Shown here: one piece after another, positions 35,001 through 46,209 of the stretch | How the letters are laid out: each line of letters opens with the position of its first letter | Numbering within the stretch: position 1 is the first letter of the stretch | Assembly: GCF_001577835.2 (NCBI RefSeq) | Contig: NC_029516.1 | Span: forward strand, 53,070,186 to 53,134,185 | Direction of reading: 5' to 3' | Length of the DNA: 64,000 nt | Origin: Coturnix japonica | Lineage: Eukaryota; Chordata; Aves; Galliformes; Phasianidae | Position numbers and translations under genes: made by a program | The notes under the pieces: generated by a model | The model's input: the letters and a program-made list of their open reading frames with translations, nothing else | Databases searched by the model: none | Told to the model about the DNA's origin: nothing

Positions 35001-38000
35001 ACGGATGTGATAACTTGGAAATATTGGAGATATTTCAAGGTACAAAGCATACTTAAAGACAACAGTTTGGTAACAGTCTTTATATGGAGAAGTGTCATTG
35101 CAACAGCATCGGGAAGACTGTGAGCCTGAGACACTCAACTACTGGGCACCAGGAGAGATATTACCTGTGTCGGGTCCAGGGTATAGAACAGAATCAATTT
35201 TACTGACTAGGTGTGCACCCATTATTGTAACAATGAATAAACTTTGCTGCTATCACGAAGACATTGGCCTGACTAGAAATCTTTAATTTCAAGTGTGTTT
35301 CTCACATTACCTATTTCATGGACAGGAAGAGAAAAGATAGGAAAGGGAACTGAAAATCATGAAATAAGCTCGAAGAAACAGAGTTCAATGATAGTAATAA
35401 AAATTACCACAGAAAAGAATAAAATGACTTTTGATGCTCTACTTCAGGAAAAGCTTCAAGGAGGAGAACAGCACCTAAAATACAAACCTGCCCCATGTTT
35501 TCCATATCTGATGGTTCACTATGAATGTTCTGTGTAGGACTCACGCTGAGCATAAAGTAATCACTCACCACCACAGTCAACTGAACGTGACACTTCATTA
35601 TCTCAAAAATTCCTTTCATCCCCTTCATTATCTAACCGTAATGATAAAGCCTGTTCTAGTAGGGTTGTTGTAACCAATTTTCTTCTTATTATGCTAAATA
35701 GTAACTGCTGCTAAATCCCCTTATCTGTTCTTTCCTACATTTTTCATGCCATTCTTTCCCCATTGACTCAATAAAATAACTCTGATAAAGCCATTCAGAA
35801 AACACAATCACTCTTGAACTAGAACTAATTAAGGACGCTTTGCTCACATTATGGGCATATATAGTTCAACATTACATAGTATTACTATTCAGGTTGGTTT
35901 GTCTTACATGAAAGAGCATACTAACATGTGCAAGGTTGTACTTTCTTTTAATGAAGTAATTTACAACTTGAAGAAAATGATTATACTAAATAAAGACATT
36001 GAAGTCTCCAACAGCGTGTGGTTTAATAAATGTATCTTTAGTCCTCAACGCATGCTGTAATGCAAAATGTGTATTTTGCTGATTGCCGGGATATAAAAAC
36101 ATGTTTCTTTTCCTTAAGAAGAAATTGTGGTGATAATGAGATATAGCATTCAGATAATGAGATATAGCATTCAGCTGACTGTAGTGGCGAGTGATTATGT
36201 TCAGTGTGAGTCCTCTTCCTTAAAAAGAGAAAAGTGTAAATGAACCATGGGCCTAAACCTTATTAGGAACTGATCTAAATAGATATCGTTTATCACGTTT
36301 AGAAAAGACTATCACACCAATCTAAAATAAATGACTAAATAAACAAACAGAAGTCAATTAACCTATTGCCGTCATAGTTACCTGAGTAGATGAGAAGTCC
36401 ACACTGTGAAGGAATTTACAGTTTTCTCCCAGTGCCTGCAGAGATGCATCCATGATGCCTGAGCAGCTGCCCAAGTTGAGTATTTGTAAGAACCGGCAAT
36501 TGAGCGCAAGAGCAAGAACTCCACTGTCACTTATGTTGCAGCACCTTTTAAAAGATGCTTCACGCAAATAAGGGCAGGATAAGGCCAGGGCTATGACACC
36601 TGTCAAAGAAACACAGTAATTAAAAATACATATATAATCAGTCATATTAACATAATCACCCCACTGAAACCTTTGTGCTGTCCTCTCGTGGTCACTGACT
36701 GCTCAACTTTCGTTACATGCCATGTCAGCAAGACACTGTGCATGAAAATCATTTTGTGGTCGTTTTGTTTTGAGAATTGAAGGATAAGCAAAATAAATTG
36801 ACATCACCTAACAAGAGCGGAGACCTGAAAAGCAATACTGCTCAAGAATGCCAGAGCTGATAAAGAGTTCTAAATGCTGAATTCCCTTCTGTAATGCATA
36901 GGGGATACCTGAGGGATGTTATCTGCATGAGACATCATATTATTTCACTCATTAAGTGAGTAGGAAAAAAAAAAAAAAGAACAAACAGAACAAACAACGA
37001 CTTGGGATGCCACGGGAAATGGTGTCGTAGGTGCATCATAGTTCTGGTGTAACAATGTCTGTTCATACAAACTGAAGTATTTCAGTCATTTGGTCAATAT
37101 GGTTACACAAACAATAGGTTCAATCTGATTAATGGAAAAATGCAACCACACCTTCAAGTGAGAGAAAAGACAGAGGGTGAGAAAAAGTCGAGTTAATGAA
37201 CATAATGCTGTGCTGGAAAACACGCATGTGAAACTTGCTGAAACAGAAGATGGAGCTGCATCCTGCAACAGTGAGGATGGTGGTAGAGAGAGCTGCACCA
37301 GAGGAGAAAGGAAACGGGGATAGGTGATAGGCTGCGATTAGAGAAACTGAGGAAGAAGGGTAATTTTAAAGATAATACAGAGTGATCAGGATAGATATTT
37401 AGATATTTTTGAATATTTTGTGAAATATTTTTGCTGGTCTATATGTGCTGGAAGTCCTTGCTAAAAAGTACCAACAACCAGAGCAGATCCAGACAATAGT
37501 GTGATAAGTTAGGGTTTTAAATGCAGATCTAGGAAGAAAACAGCTCCAATAGGAGGGTCAAGCTGAGATAAAACTACAAAATCTTGACTGGGAGAACTCA
37601 CAGCCAACTGTACTATGCTGGTGGTGAGCAGAAAGAAGCAGTAACTCAGGGAAATTGCAGCAATATCTTGCTCACTCCTGAAGGAACACATATGTTTGAA
37701 CAGTAGGGAATATTCATCAGAAAAACGGTCTTACTTAAACAGTCTGCCCAAGTAATGGGTGAGAAGGAATGACCAAAAACAAACACCAAAGCCTCCCTGT
37801 ACTGCAGAATGATTGCAGTCATTTTCTCCAGTCCTCTCCACTTTCACACCAGGCTTTCATATATCCATGCAATAACTTCAGGTACACAAAGGTTTGGTAC
37901 TGCATACACGACTATCAGTGGACAGGAAGACAAAAAAAAAAAAAAGGTAAGTCCAATTAAGAACAATACTTGGCACTCCAGTTAGTAAGAAGACTGTGCT

Positions 38001-41000
38001 TAATAGTAGAGGATTGAAGTGTTTAAGTCAAGGAGCAATAAGATCAGGGCTGCTCTGTGAGTGCAAGTCACCAGCAATGCTTAGATACAAAACAGCGCAG
38101 TGCCCTCACCACAAACCCATCAGTGAGTTAGTAAAAGGCAACGTTTCTTTAAACTGCTTGTGTGTCTGTACATAATAGAGATGAATGAATAAGAACTACT
38201 TCAACTTAAAAGCTTTGCAACTCTAATTCTCAGTATATAAGGGACTCAGCTTGTGAGTAATAGTTTGCAAAGTTGAAAGGACTAGGAACATGTTGTTGTT
38301 AACTTACAAAAAGCAAGGTAGTCAGAAATCTCTACCCAAATAGAGAAAAAATTGACACAAAGACCTCTGTGTTCAGCTGTTACCTTAAGAAACGTACTAG
38401 GTATCAGTGGACAGATGAAGGCATGGAGGGAAGACCATCATAAATTGTCCCAGCAATCAAAGAGCACAACAACGCAGGAACATTAAGAATGAGTAAATAA
38501 AATCAACTAAAAGCATTTCACTAAATATGTAAGTAAAGATAAGCCTATCAACATGCAGTGCTAAGAAAATACAGAGAAGGCTGATCTGAATTAAGGTATG
38601 TAGTAACTCCAAATATTTAGCCTCAAATTTCAGTATGGATGAACTAATGATGGAGCAAAGAAATAAGCATAACGAAAAGACAGAACAAAGTCTGTGGGAA
38701 ATAAAACTTAGCAACCTTAATTCTTACAAGCTGATAGCTCCCAACACAGCTTGAGACTGGAAGTTAAGAATAACACTTCAGAACTTAGTGTCTCAAGTAA
38801 GTTCAGTCTTTCAAGTAAGGGGAAATGCTACAAACTTGTTTACTAAAGAATAAAATGAAGTGAAAAATATCGTCAAGTGAACCACAGAATTATCAGAACA
38901 CCAGCATATCAGTAACCTGATAGCTCTCTTTCATAACATAATCATTGTCCCAGGCCTTTAATTTACACCTCTGAAGTTACTTTAATTAGTATTGGTGTGG
39001 CACTGGGGACTTTTTAAAGCAAGAGTTACCCTAAGTATCTTTGCAATTTACACCAAACTAAAAGAGAAATAAAACAGAAACAAGATCCCAGTTGTCTATA
39101 CACAGATAACATACCTTCTGAGGTGATTCCCAATCTGTTTTCTTTGCAAGAGTTTAAGTTGATTTTCTTCAATTGCTTGCAGTTATAAAGCTGCAATAAT
39201 GCATTATCTGAAATATCACATTCTCGGAGGTCTAGAGACTCTACAGCAGGGTGCAATACCTGTAATGAAAACCTGCTATGTCATAGAACTGCATATTTTA
39301 ATCCATAACACTAGTAATGTTAGACACCACATAGAACTTTTAAAAATACCCACTAGAGGATGGAGTCATCAGTCCTGGCAATTTAAATCCATAAAGAAAA
39401 CATGTTACGTTTGCCACAGCAGTTCACCTGCTACAGTACAAATGTTCCGCTTCTGTGATAAATCTGGAGTAGGAGCACATTAACACTACTGTTTCAACAG
39501 TGGATGCTGCAGTTGTTAACACCCGTGTGTCAGTGTATTTACCAAAGGTAACATTGTCAGACTTACTAGAAATTGGACGGCAGAAAGCTGAAGCGTAAAT
39601 ACTGATTATAAACAAACCTTTATCTCTTAAGCAGATTTGAGACTCGAAAAATATTTTGCCTCAGAGTGTTTTTCTCACCCACCCACACACACACAGAGGT
39701 ACCAAATCCTCATTAAATAGGCTTTTACATCCCACGAGACCACAGGTCTTCCTTTTCCCCAATGTGCATTTATGAAACTTAGACCCAAAGTGATGGAAGG
39801 CCTCAGATTGTAGTAATAACCACATACCTTACCTTTGATTTCACTTTTGGGGACACTCATCACTTTTTACTAAATACTATTTGCAGTCCTCCTCTTCCCT
39901 GTCCTAGTGTCACTGTGTGTTCTGACCAATAGGCAAATGTTAGATCATTACCTTACACTAACCTCTTCAGCCTGTCACTCCCTCTCTTAACTCACAAAGA
40001 ACACGGAACACCGTTCTTATGTTATGCAAATACACGATGCTAAAATCTTTACTAATGAAATCAAGCAAGCCTTCTGAAAAGAAGAACTTCTAGCAGATTA
40101 TAACTGCAACCTTCTTCCATATATCTTTATGGTAAAACTGAGCCACAATAAGAAATTTAGTATTATACATGTCATGGAAAGCTGCTCTGAGCAAAAAGCA
40201 GAGAAAGAAAAAAAAAGATGGTAAAACAAGTCTGGGCAAGAACAGGATGGTAAGAGATGAATAAAAGCTTATGAATAAGTGCAAGCAAACAGAATTTCAA
40301 CTACATGAAGTTAAAACCATAAACAAAATGCTGGACAAGAGCAAGGAACAAACAGGCATAAAAACAAATGAATCATCACAGCCTGGAAATATCCAAGAGA
40401 ATAGAGAGAAATCCAAGAGAATGACAGAAAAGAGCAAGAGGAAAGCAGAAGCAAAGACAGAAAATTCCTTACCCACATGGAATCCATATGGAAGAATGAG
40501 ATTTTGCAAATGCTCAGAGCATAAAGTATTTGCTTATGCATGGTGCAGGCAAGGAACAATAAGTTAAACTACTTAAGGTGGTTTTGCTGTGCTGAACAAG
40601 AAGCCCATGTGCAAGATGAAAGAACGCGAATGCTGAAGAGTACAGAGAAACGGTATAAATTCAGAATTATAAAGGTGGTTTAGCATTTGAAGAGAAGTGC
40701 AAATGAAATAAAAGTAAACCCAGAAACTTAGGAAAGAAAGTGGAGATAAATCATACTCAAGGAAAGTGATTATAGGAAACTGCAGGAACAGATAAAGGAA
40801 ACACATGAGAAAAATAACCAAAATGAAATATTCAAGTGAAAAAATAGCTCCAAGAAAAGGCAGTGACCAACTGCTGGAGAAAGACAAAGACAGACGAGAT
40901 TTTGCCAAGAGTCAGAGGAAAAACTATAATTCAACTCCCCAGTTTCTTCCCAGACTAAAGATACCTTAATGTCTTTGAGTATTTTACATACAGCCACACA

Positions 41001-44000
41001 GTTCTAATTACGTGTCCCTCATGATTACTGAGTGAAAACAGCCAAAATCAAATTGTGTCAACACAAACTCATCCAAATAAGATAAAGAACACTTGAGAGC
41101 TTATTATTTTTTACAATAAAAAATGATGCATGCTGAAGAGAAAAAGGTTTGTTTGAAGGTTTTCCCACAGTACTTCTAATTCTGCCTCCGCACTTAGTTT
41201 CACAGCCTTGGCTCTGTGAAACTGATACTGTGTCTCTTGGGAGCTGCAGGTCAAAACAGCTACTAACAGGGAGTCACTCATCTCCCACCTTACCATGGTC
41301 AGCCTTTAGCTCTTCTCAATTCTCATGCTTCCCTTTGAAGCCAAACAAGTTAATAGTGGATAGATACCAAAGCAGATGTGCTGCTCAATTTACAGCTAAA
41401 GAACAGTCATTCACTGATGAGCAAAAGCAATTAGAGAATTTGAACCATCACTTTCTGGCTTTAACACAATCATATTTCAAAGAACGAAAATGAATCTTAA
41501 TATCAAGAGTGTCACAGAAACTTAGCAAGTTCCTCAAATCTTTTAACAAATTTGCAGTGACTTCTTGAAGCACACTACAGTCTCTAACATAACTTAGTTT
41601 AAGACAGCCCGGCTTGCAGTACTGAAAAGAGATTATGTTTGTCAGCTGATTAAAGAGAAGTAAATTGCCACTGACTGGAAAATGTTTTTCACTTATTACT
41701 ACAAATATATTATTTTTAATTCATGACTATTAGCATTACAAAGTGTAGTGAAAAGAACAAAGAAAAAGTGACGATATGGACAGCCTAAGCAGCCCTGAAT
41801 TTATCTGTTGTCTCACATAAGGAGTTACAGCTTAGTTCATCCTCGTGGTTTAACTACCACAGATAGACAGAACTGCTCTTTATGAGTTCTTACCTCACTG
41901 ATGTTAGAATCTGTTATTTGCCCTTGAATACTCATTAATTTAATTAGTTTATCCTTAATGTTAGGTGGCAACGTCTTGATATCTGCAGTGTATCTGGCAA
42001 GGTTCTTTGACAAATACTGAACGCACCTGAAATATAGGAAAGTTATATGGTCAAAAAAGGCATTACATATTAGAAACAGAACCATCAAGCCCACTTTTGC
42101 ATCCAGCTGTGCTGCCTCTTTGGGTCCAGAACACTGTAAGGCATTCAAATAGTCTTAATAGCAATAGTTCTTTTGGAAACTCAGCAGCCCTGGGCTGAGA
42201 AGTAAGGTTCCCACAGGAACAACTGGCTGAAATCCTATCGCAATCAGAAACACTGGTTGTTTTGAGACATTCTTTTTACCAGCAATGGGTAGGCCTCCTC
42301 CTTCCCTCTCATTCTTCAAAACATTCATCAACGTGAATAAAACAGCCTGATGATCCTGCACATCAAGCTAAAGATTCTGAACTAATAATAACACCAATGT
42401 GTACGATTCCACCCACATTTTCTCTACGTGCTGCGATCCTGGGTACCTCTTGTATCTGAGAGACAAAACTGTTTCTCTGTTCAGAGCAACCTCTTCCCTT
42501 TGCCAGCTACTAAAATACTTACATAAGGCTTCTATCAGGAGACAGCACTCTGCTAAGACACTGTACACTAATCTCAAAGAAACATAGGGCTCAAGTATTT
42601 GTGTGAACCAGGAAGCATCCCCACCTTTGCAACTTTGGGTTGTTAAAATCACAGGCTTGCTGAAACACCAGAAGCAACTTCTGGAAATGCCTTCTAAGCA
42701 CATTGAACAGACTGACCTTCAGATTATCAGCACTCAGTGGCACACTTAGAGACAGCCAGTCCTTAAAGAAGCAATTTTCTTTGTCTCTGAAGGGAGAGGT
42801 TATGATGAAAAATTAAGTCCCTGGGTAAAAGAGGATGATTTAGCAGGAATCTAACCCATATCCAGAGACAGAAGGCAACGCTTTGTCTTCCAGGAAATTG
42901 CAAGACTTTAAAAAGCATTACACTAGAGCAAAACCCAAACTGGGAAAGGATACCACCCCACCATGCCCCGTTAACTAACATGAGCACTTGAAGGCAGTGG
43001 AGCGCCCTGAACAGAAAGTTCTATTGTCTACCAACCATAACAAGATTCCCTATCTTCATAGATCTTGATAACTAATTATTTTTCACAAGCAATCCAGCTT
43101 AAGTCAAGGTACAGCATATGCTAAATCACACCACGATGTGAAATAGAAAAGCAGAACAGATGTTAGAACTTGGGTACATCAGAAGAACCAGAAGAAAGGA
43201 TGCTAAAACAGACAAGCAACTAAATTACATACATCTTTCTGCATTCTTAAGGATTAGGTAACTTACATTCACAGCAAGACCACGCAATGGAACTTCATTC
43301 TGAAACTGAAGCTCTATTTCAGTGCTCAGTTTTCATACATGCAGACACAGCCATCTGCAAACATTCTGATACCTCCCTTAAGGCCTCAGCTTTCAAACAC
43401 ACTGTCAGGCTGATGGAAGCACTGACCTGCAATGGGCTGCCCACCTGTTATTGCTGTCTATGAGCAACACAGGGAACGATCAAAACTAAGTAATTCCTAA
43501 CAGCACGAGCAGAACAGAGCTTTACAATGTGGTGACGGATCTTAATTAGAACACCTTAAAATGTGCTGTTTGGCTTTTGTTGCTCTAAGAGCCTCATTTT
43601 TGACTGCACAAACTGTGTTGGTTTTGAGTACGTGTCTGGGCATTAACAAATGGTCTTAAAACACCTGCCAGGGCTCTGAGAGCCTTGGCACAACTAAAGC
43701 TGTTACCTGCCCCAGCTGCCTCCATCTCTCTGCTAAATGCCTCCTTGGCAGGCCCTGGAACTCCTATGCAGTCAGACTGCAACCAAGCATAATACGTAAA
43801 ACAGCCAGTTTTGGCTTACCTCAACATGCCAGCCTTCAAACTGCATCAGCTGCGTAAATGAGTCATTTCTCACCTTGGGAATAGGTGAGAATAGGTCAGA
43901 AAACAGAAACTAATACAGGATGTAAAATATAACTTGAGCAAAAAAAACTCTAAACACAAACAGTTTCTAAACATTTCTTACATGATGCTCTCATGCAAAA

Positions 44001-46061
44001 GAGAAGTGAGCTCCAGAGTGTTAAATGCTCTTTTGGGGCAGGGGCAAAGGGCAATGTGCAGAAAGCAGCAGCAGAAACACCCATATAAATGCACGTTCAG
44101 ATTGAAAGATCTTAAAAACAACACCCTTATTAAAGGAGTGCCACACAGACACAGATTTGTTCCAATTTTCATCTTCTGCTGCAATTCTGCTAGTTAAACA
44201 CCAGGCCTGGGGCTCAGCCTAAATAACAAGCTTAAAGCACAGATGGCCATCACATCATTAGAGTGAGATACAAAACAGTACGCTAAAATAATACACATCT
44301 GGGGGGTTTAAAATGTAATTGTTAGTCTCAAGTATTAATCCTACTGGTATAGTGGATAAGATTGCTGCAATATTATTAATAAAATAGCACTAAGAAGACT
44401 TAATATCCAATTGGAAGTAAAAAATGTCAAGAGTATCAAGCTCCACAATACATGTAAAGAGAAATGACTAGGCCTGATATACAGCTAACCATGAGAACAC
44501 GAGCAGGCAGCTGAATCCATAATTTTAACAGATCAATCATGCACTAGAAGAAAAGAATGGCTACTGCTCAGGCTTTGCAAAAAGCAAGACTGAACCCTTG
44601 CAGTTGACTTCTACTTAGTTCAATATGAAGAGCATATTCATAAACAGCATAGAGAAATGGAAATCAACATGAGTTGTGACGAGTCTCTTAGTTACTTTTA
44701 ACTGTTTCTTGCTGCTGAGTTTTAAAACTTGGGAGAAAAGCATATTAAGATCTCAGAAACACTAAATTGCTTGAGTTGGAAAGAGACCCTTAAAGGTCAT
44801 CCAGTCCAAGTGCTCCTGCAAGGTACAGGGACACCCACAGATAGACCAGGTTGCCCAGAACCCTGTCCAGCCTGACCTTAGGAATTGCACCATTCTCAAA
44901 ACCTGCCTGTTTCCAGAGGGCATCTACCATTTAATGCCTTAATAATTAATCATTTATTTATTCACTATTACTGCATCTGCAGTGAAAAAAACAAAACATT
45001 TACCAGCTATAACATGTGAGATGAATGAAGAAAGGTTAAGATGTCTTTGCAAAATAAGATAAGGCTGATGAATAAAGGCTGTGAAGAAGAATTGGTTAAA
45101 CAAACTTATCTAGCAGGGGATGCTAGTTTGGCACCGACTTGTAAGTCTTGTTTGCTTGATGGGACAGAGGGATGGACTTTGTCAAGCAGGATACAAAGAT
45201 GGATCTAGCTGGGCAAAACAACAAACTCTGAACCCAGATTGCAAAGTCTGTACAACCAAAGGAAACAAGGGGGGGTACCTACTGGGGGTGATGAGCATGT
45301 GGTAGGTGAACTGAGAATGCAAACCCCAAGTACTTTAGCCAATGGGAAAAGAGGGAGAGGAGGGTTCACTACAGAGTCGGGGGACAGGAGTGAACAAAAG
45401 AGCCTGTGAGCTCTGATGAGTAGCAAGCTCCTACCAGGAAATGCTCCCAGTGTTCTTCCCATTTATTCTTGTAAAGAAAGCTAAACCTCCTCTGACCCTT
45501 TTTGGGATAAAGCTAACAGAGCCAGACTGGCGGAGCAGAAATCTTCCCAACGTGTGGCAATTACAATCTTACCTGCAGTGCTTTAAAAGAATAGGTCTAA
45601 AACGAACTGTACTGTTTGACAGCTGCTTTTTTCACCTGTCAAACCAATGTTTTATCCCTACTGTCTCCACCTCCCTCATAAGCGCAAAGGACCATGACAA
45701 CACGACAGAGCCGAAGCAAAACACCCTCCAGCAGATTCACTGGGAGCAGTAGCAACCACTGAACCTTCCCCACCACTCTGCTTGCAGACCCATCAAAGGC
45801 CACACAGCTCCCAAACCTGGTCACCCATCTGCCGCCTGCCCTGCCCAACTTCCAGCTGACACACACCGCGACACAGACCCGAATCCTGCCAGCCCCGCTC
45901 CCCCAGCGGAGGGCAGCCGGCCCGCTCTGAAGGCAGCGCTCAGACCCGGCGCCGACCGCACCACAGAGAGGGGTCGGGTCGGGTCGGGGTAGCACTCACA
46001 GGTCCAGGAGAAGCCGAGCTTCCCCGCTGGCGCCATCCCAAACGCCGCTGAGGCGGCTCAT
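28941..46061 (-). CDS. AMN1: AMN1, cysteine-containing leucine-rich-repeat protein, seven coding exons
   Basis: Minus-strand coding segments are 46061-46000, 42026-41894, 39259-39115, 36599-36382, 31523-31467, 29878-29767 and 29014-28941. They total 801 bases and give 266 aa (human about 258, from memory). All six introns are GT-AG and all phases close. The start at 46061 was chosen because it aligns with the human start; the frame upstream is open but GC-rich and unlike any AMN1. A short N-terminal helix region ([18 protein letters not shown]) precedes LRR-CC units from about residue 66 to 245: [54 protein letters not shown]. The end is [10 protein letters not shown]. The family is named for yeast Amn1, an antagonist of the mitotic exit network, and its repeats resemble those of FBXL F-box proteins. 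The vertebrate role is not well defined and I see no F-box. The gene appears intact. Confidence 0.97.
29767..29878 (-). CDS. AMN1: AMN1 coding exon 6
   Basis: Acceptor TTCTTAACACAG, donor GTGGGT. It encodes [19 protein letters not shown] and [11 protein letters not shown], ending in phase 1. Confidence 0.96.
29938..30245 (-). repeat. CR1 LINE 3' region, minus orientation
   Basis: Landmarks are CTCTACAACCTCTCTGTTCC, TAAGCCATTGCCCCTTGCCC, GATCCCCTCTCAGCCTTC and AGGCTGAACAGACCCAGG. These are typical CR1 3' sequence read in reverse. It is in an AMN1 intron, sense to the gene, ending about 60 bp upstream of exon 6. Confidence 0.93.
31467..31523 (-). CDS. AMN1: AMN1 coding exon 5 (57 bp)
   Basis: This is a 19-codon exon between acceptor TTTTCTAG and donor GTAAAC, encoding [19 protein letters not shown]. 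Its size is a multiple of three and it aligns with the mammalian VSDSGVIALV segment. Confidence 0.95.
33535..34065 (+). mobile_element. Solo LTR of an endogenous retrovirus (copy 1)
   Basis: A 531-bp LTR starts TGATAGGG and ends AACA, flanked by 5-bp target duplications that differ at one base (CCGAG at 33530-33534, CCAAG at 34066-34070). It has a TATA box TATAAATA at 33921-33928 and a polyadenylation signal AATAAA at 34005-34010, giving a readable U3-R-U5 order. No internal retroviral sequence adjoins it, so it is a solo LTR left by recombination. A second copy lies at 47407-47935 in inverted orientation. The 5-bp duplication excludes the alpharetroviral (6-bp) pattern; family otherwise unnamed. 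It lies in an AMN1 intron, antisense to the gene. Confidence 0.88.
34845..35290 (+). mobile_element. LTR-like block (candidate solo LTR)
   Basis: It contains two near-copies of a ~55-base unit (GATAACTTGGAAATATTG type, about 34940-35050), then a TATA-like TTTATATGG near 35080 and AATAAA at 35236-35241. This order resembles U3 enhancer repeats, promoter and R/U5. Exact ends and target duplications could not be fixed and no second copy is seen in the window, so the LTR reading is inference. It lies in an AMN1 intron, antisense to the gene. Confidence 0.45.
36132..36173 (+). repeat. Perfect 21-bp tandem duplication
   Basis: The unit GATAATGAGATATAGCATTCA occurs twice back to back without a mismatch. 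It lies in an AMN1 intron about 210 bp downstream of exon 4 in gene orientation and looks like a recent replication slip. Confidence 0.9.
36382..36599 (-). CDS. AMN1: AMN1 coding exon 4
   Basis: Acceptor TTCTTTGACAG, donor GTAACT, phase 0 at the end. It encodes nearly three repeats, including [19 protein letters not shown] and [11 protein letters not shown]. Confidence 0.97.
36600..39114 (-). other. AMN1: AMN1 intron 3
   Basis: AT-rich intronic sequence with poly-A runs near 36966 and 37931. I recognise no exon or named repeat. Confidence 0.7.
39115..39259 (-). CDS. AMN1: AMN1 coding exon 3
   Basis: Acceptor TTTCATTACAG, donor GTATGT, ending in phase 1. It encodes the first leucine-rich repeat, with [17 protein letters not shown] and [13 protein letters not shown]. 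Confidence 0.96.
39260..41893 (-). other. AMN1: AMN1 intron 2
   Basis: Mostly unique AT-rich sequence. About 40190-40980 is strongly purine-biased (A/G) on the plus strand, with a small local duplication of ATCCAAGAGAAT near 40390-40425. The bias explains the hydrophobic chance frames on the minus strand. No gene is seen. Confidence 0.65.
41894..42026 (-). CDS. AMN1: AMN1 coding exon 2
   Basis: Acceptor TATTTCAG, donor GTAAGA. It encodes [20 protein letters not shown] and the conserved [10 protein letters not shown], close to mammalian AMN1. Confidence 0.96.
42027..44764 (-). other. AMN1: AMN1 intron 1, inner part
   Basis: I recognise no exon or named repeat. The open frames here (longest about 111 aa) have no domain and are not conserved-looking. 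Confidence 0.65.
44765..44935 (-). repeat. CR1 LINE 3' end, minus orientation
   Basis: Landmarks are GGTCATCCAGTCCAAGTGCT, CAGGGACACCCACAGATAGA and GGTTGCCCAGAACCCTGTCC, the usual reverse-oriented CR1 end. It lies in AMN1 intron 1, sense to the gene. Confidence 0.92.
45016..45552 (+). mobile_element. Solo LTR, ERVL-like chicken family (candidate)
   Basis: The 3' part (CTAAACCTCCTCTGACCC, GGGATAAAGCTAACAGAGCC, GGCGGAGCAGAAATCTTCCC) matches a U5-type end that I remember from chicken ERVL-like LTRs. A polyadenylation-like region lies near 45465. A plausible start is TGTGAGATG at 45016. No clear target duplication is found and no internal sequence adjoins, so it is an old solo LTR with approximate ends. 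It lies in AMN1 intron 1 about 450 bp from exon 1, antisense to the gene. Confidence 0.65.
46000..46061 (-). CDS. AMN1: AMN1 coding exon 1
   Basis: ATG at 46061-46059; 20 codons plus CT, then donor GTGAGT. The peptide [20 protein letters not shown] is divergent from mammals except for the LLD(L) end. Confidence 0.9.
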
Positions 46062-46117
46062 AGCGACGGCGGGGCGCAAGGAGCCACTCGAGCGCAACGG
46101 CTGGGGGGGAACGATGG

Positions 46118-46129
46118 CAAAATGGCGGC
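46118..46129 (+). promoter_or_regulatory. AMN1: YY1-type site in AMN1 promoter
   Basis: CAAAATGGCGGC fits the long YY1 consensus (AAnATGGCGGC). It lies 57-68 bp upstream of the AMN1 start codon, on the strand opposite the gene. Such sites are frequent near the start sites of CpG-island housekeeping genes. Confidence 0.6.
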
Positions 46130-46146
46130 GGCTCCCTGAGGCGTGA

Positions 46147-46165
46147 GCATGATGGGAGCTGTAGT
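46147..46165 (-). promoter_or_regulatory. AMN1: ZNF143/THAP11-type site in AMN1 promoter
   Basis: On the minus strand the sequence is ACTACAGCTCCCATCATGC, very close to the known ACTACAnnTCCCAGnATGC element bound by ZNF143 (Staf) with THAP11/HCFC1. It lies 86-104 bp upstream of the AMN1 start codon, in gene orientation, the usual position for this element. Confidence 0.75.
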
Positions 46166-46209
46166 CCCGCCGCAGTCCCGGGCTGCTCCGCCTCAGAGGG
46201 CCGCGGCCG

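Noticed and set aside
40090-40908. Series of hydrophobic minus-strand frames resembling membrane proteins
   Set aside because: They come from the purine bias of the plus strand, which yields Phe/Leu/Ser-rich translations on the other strand.
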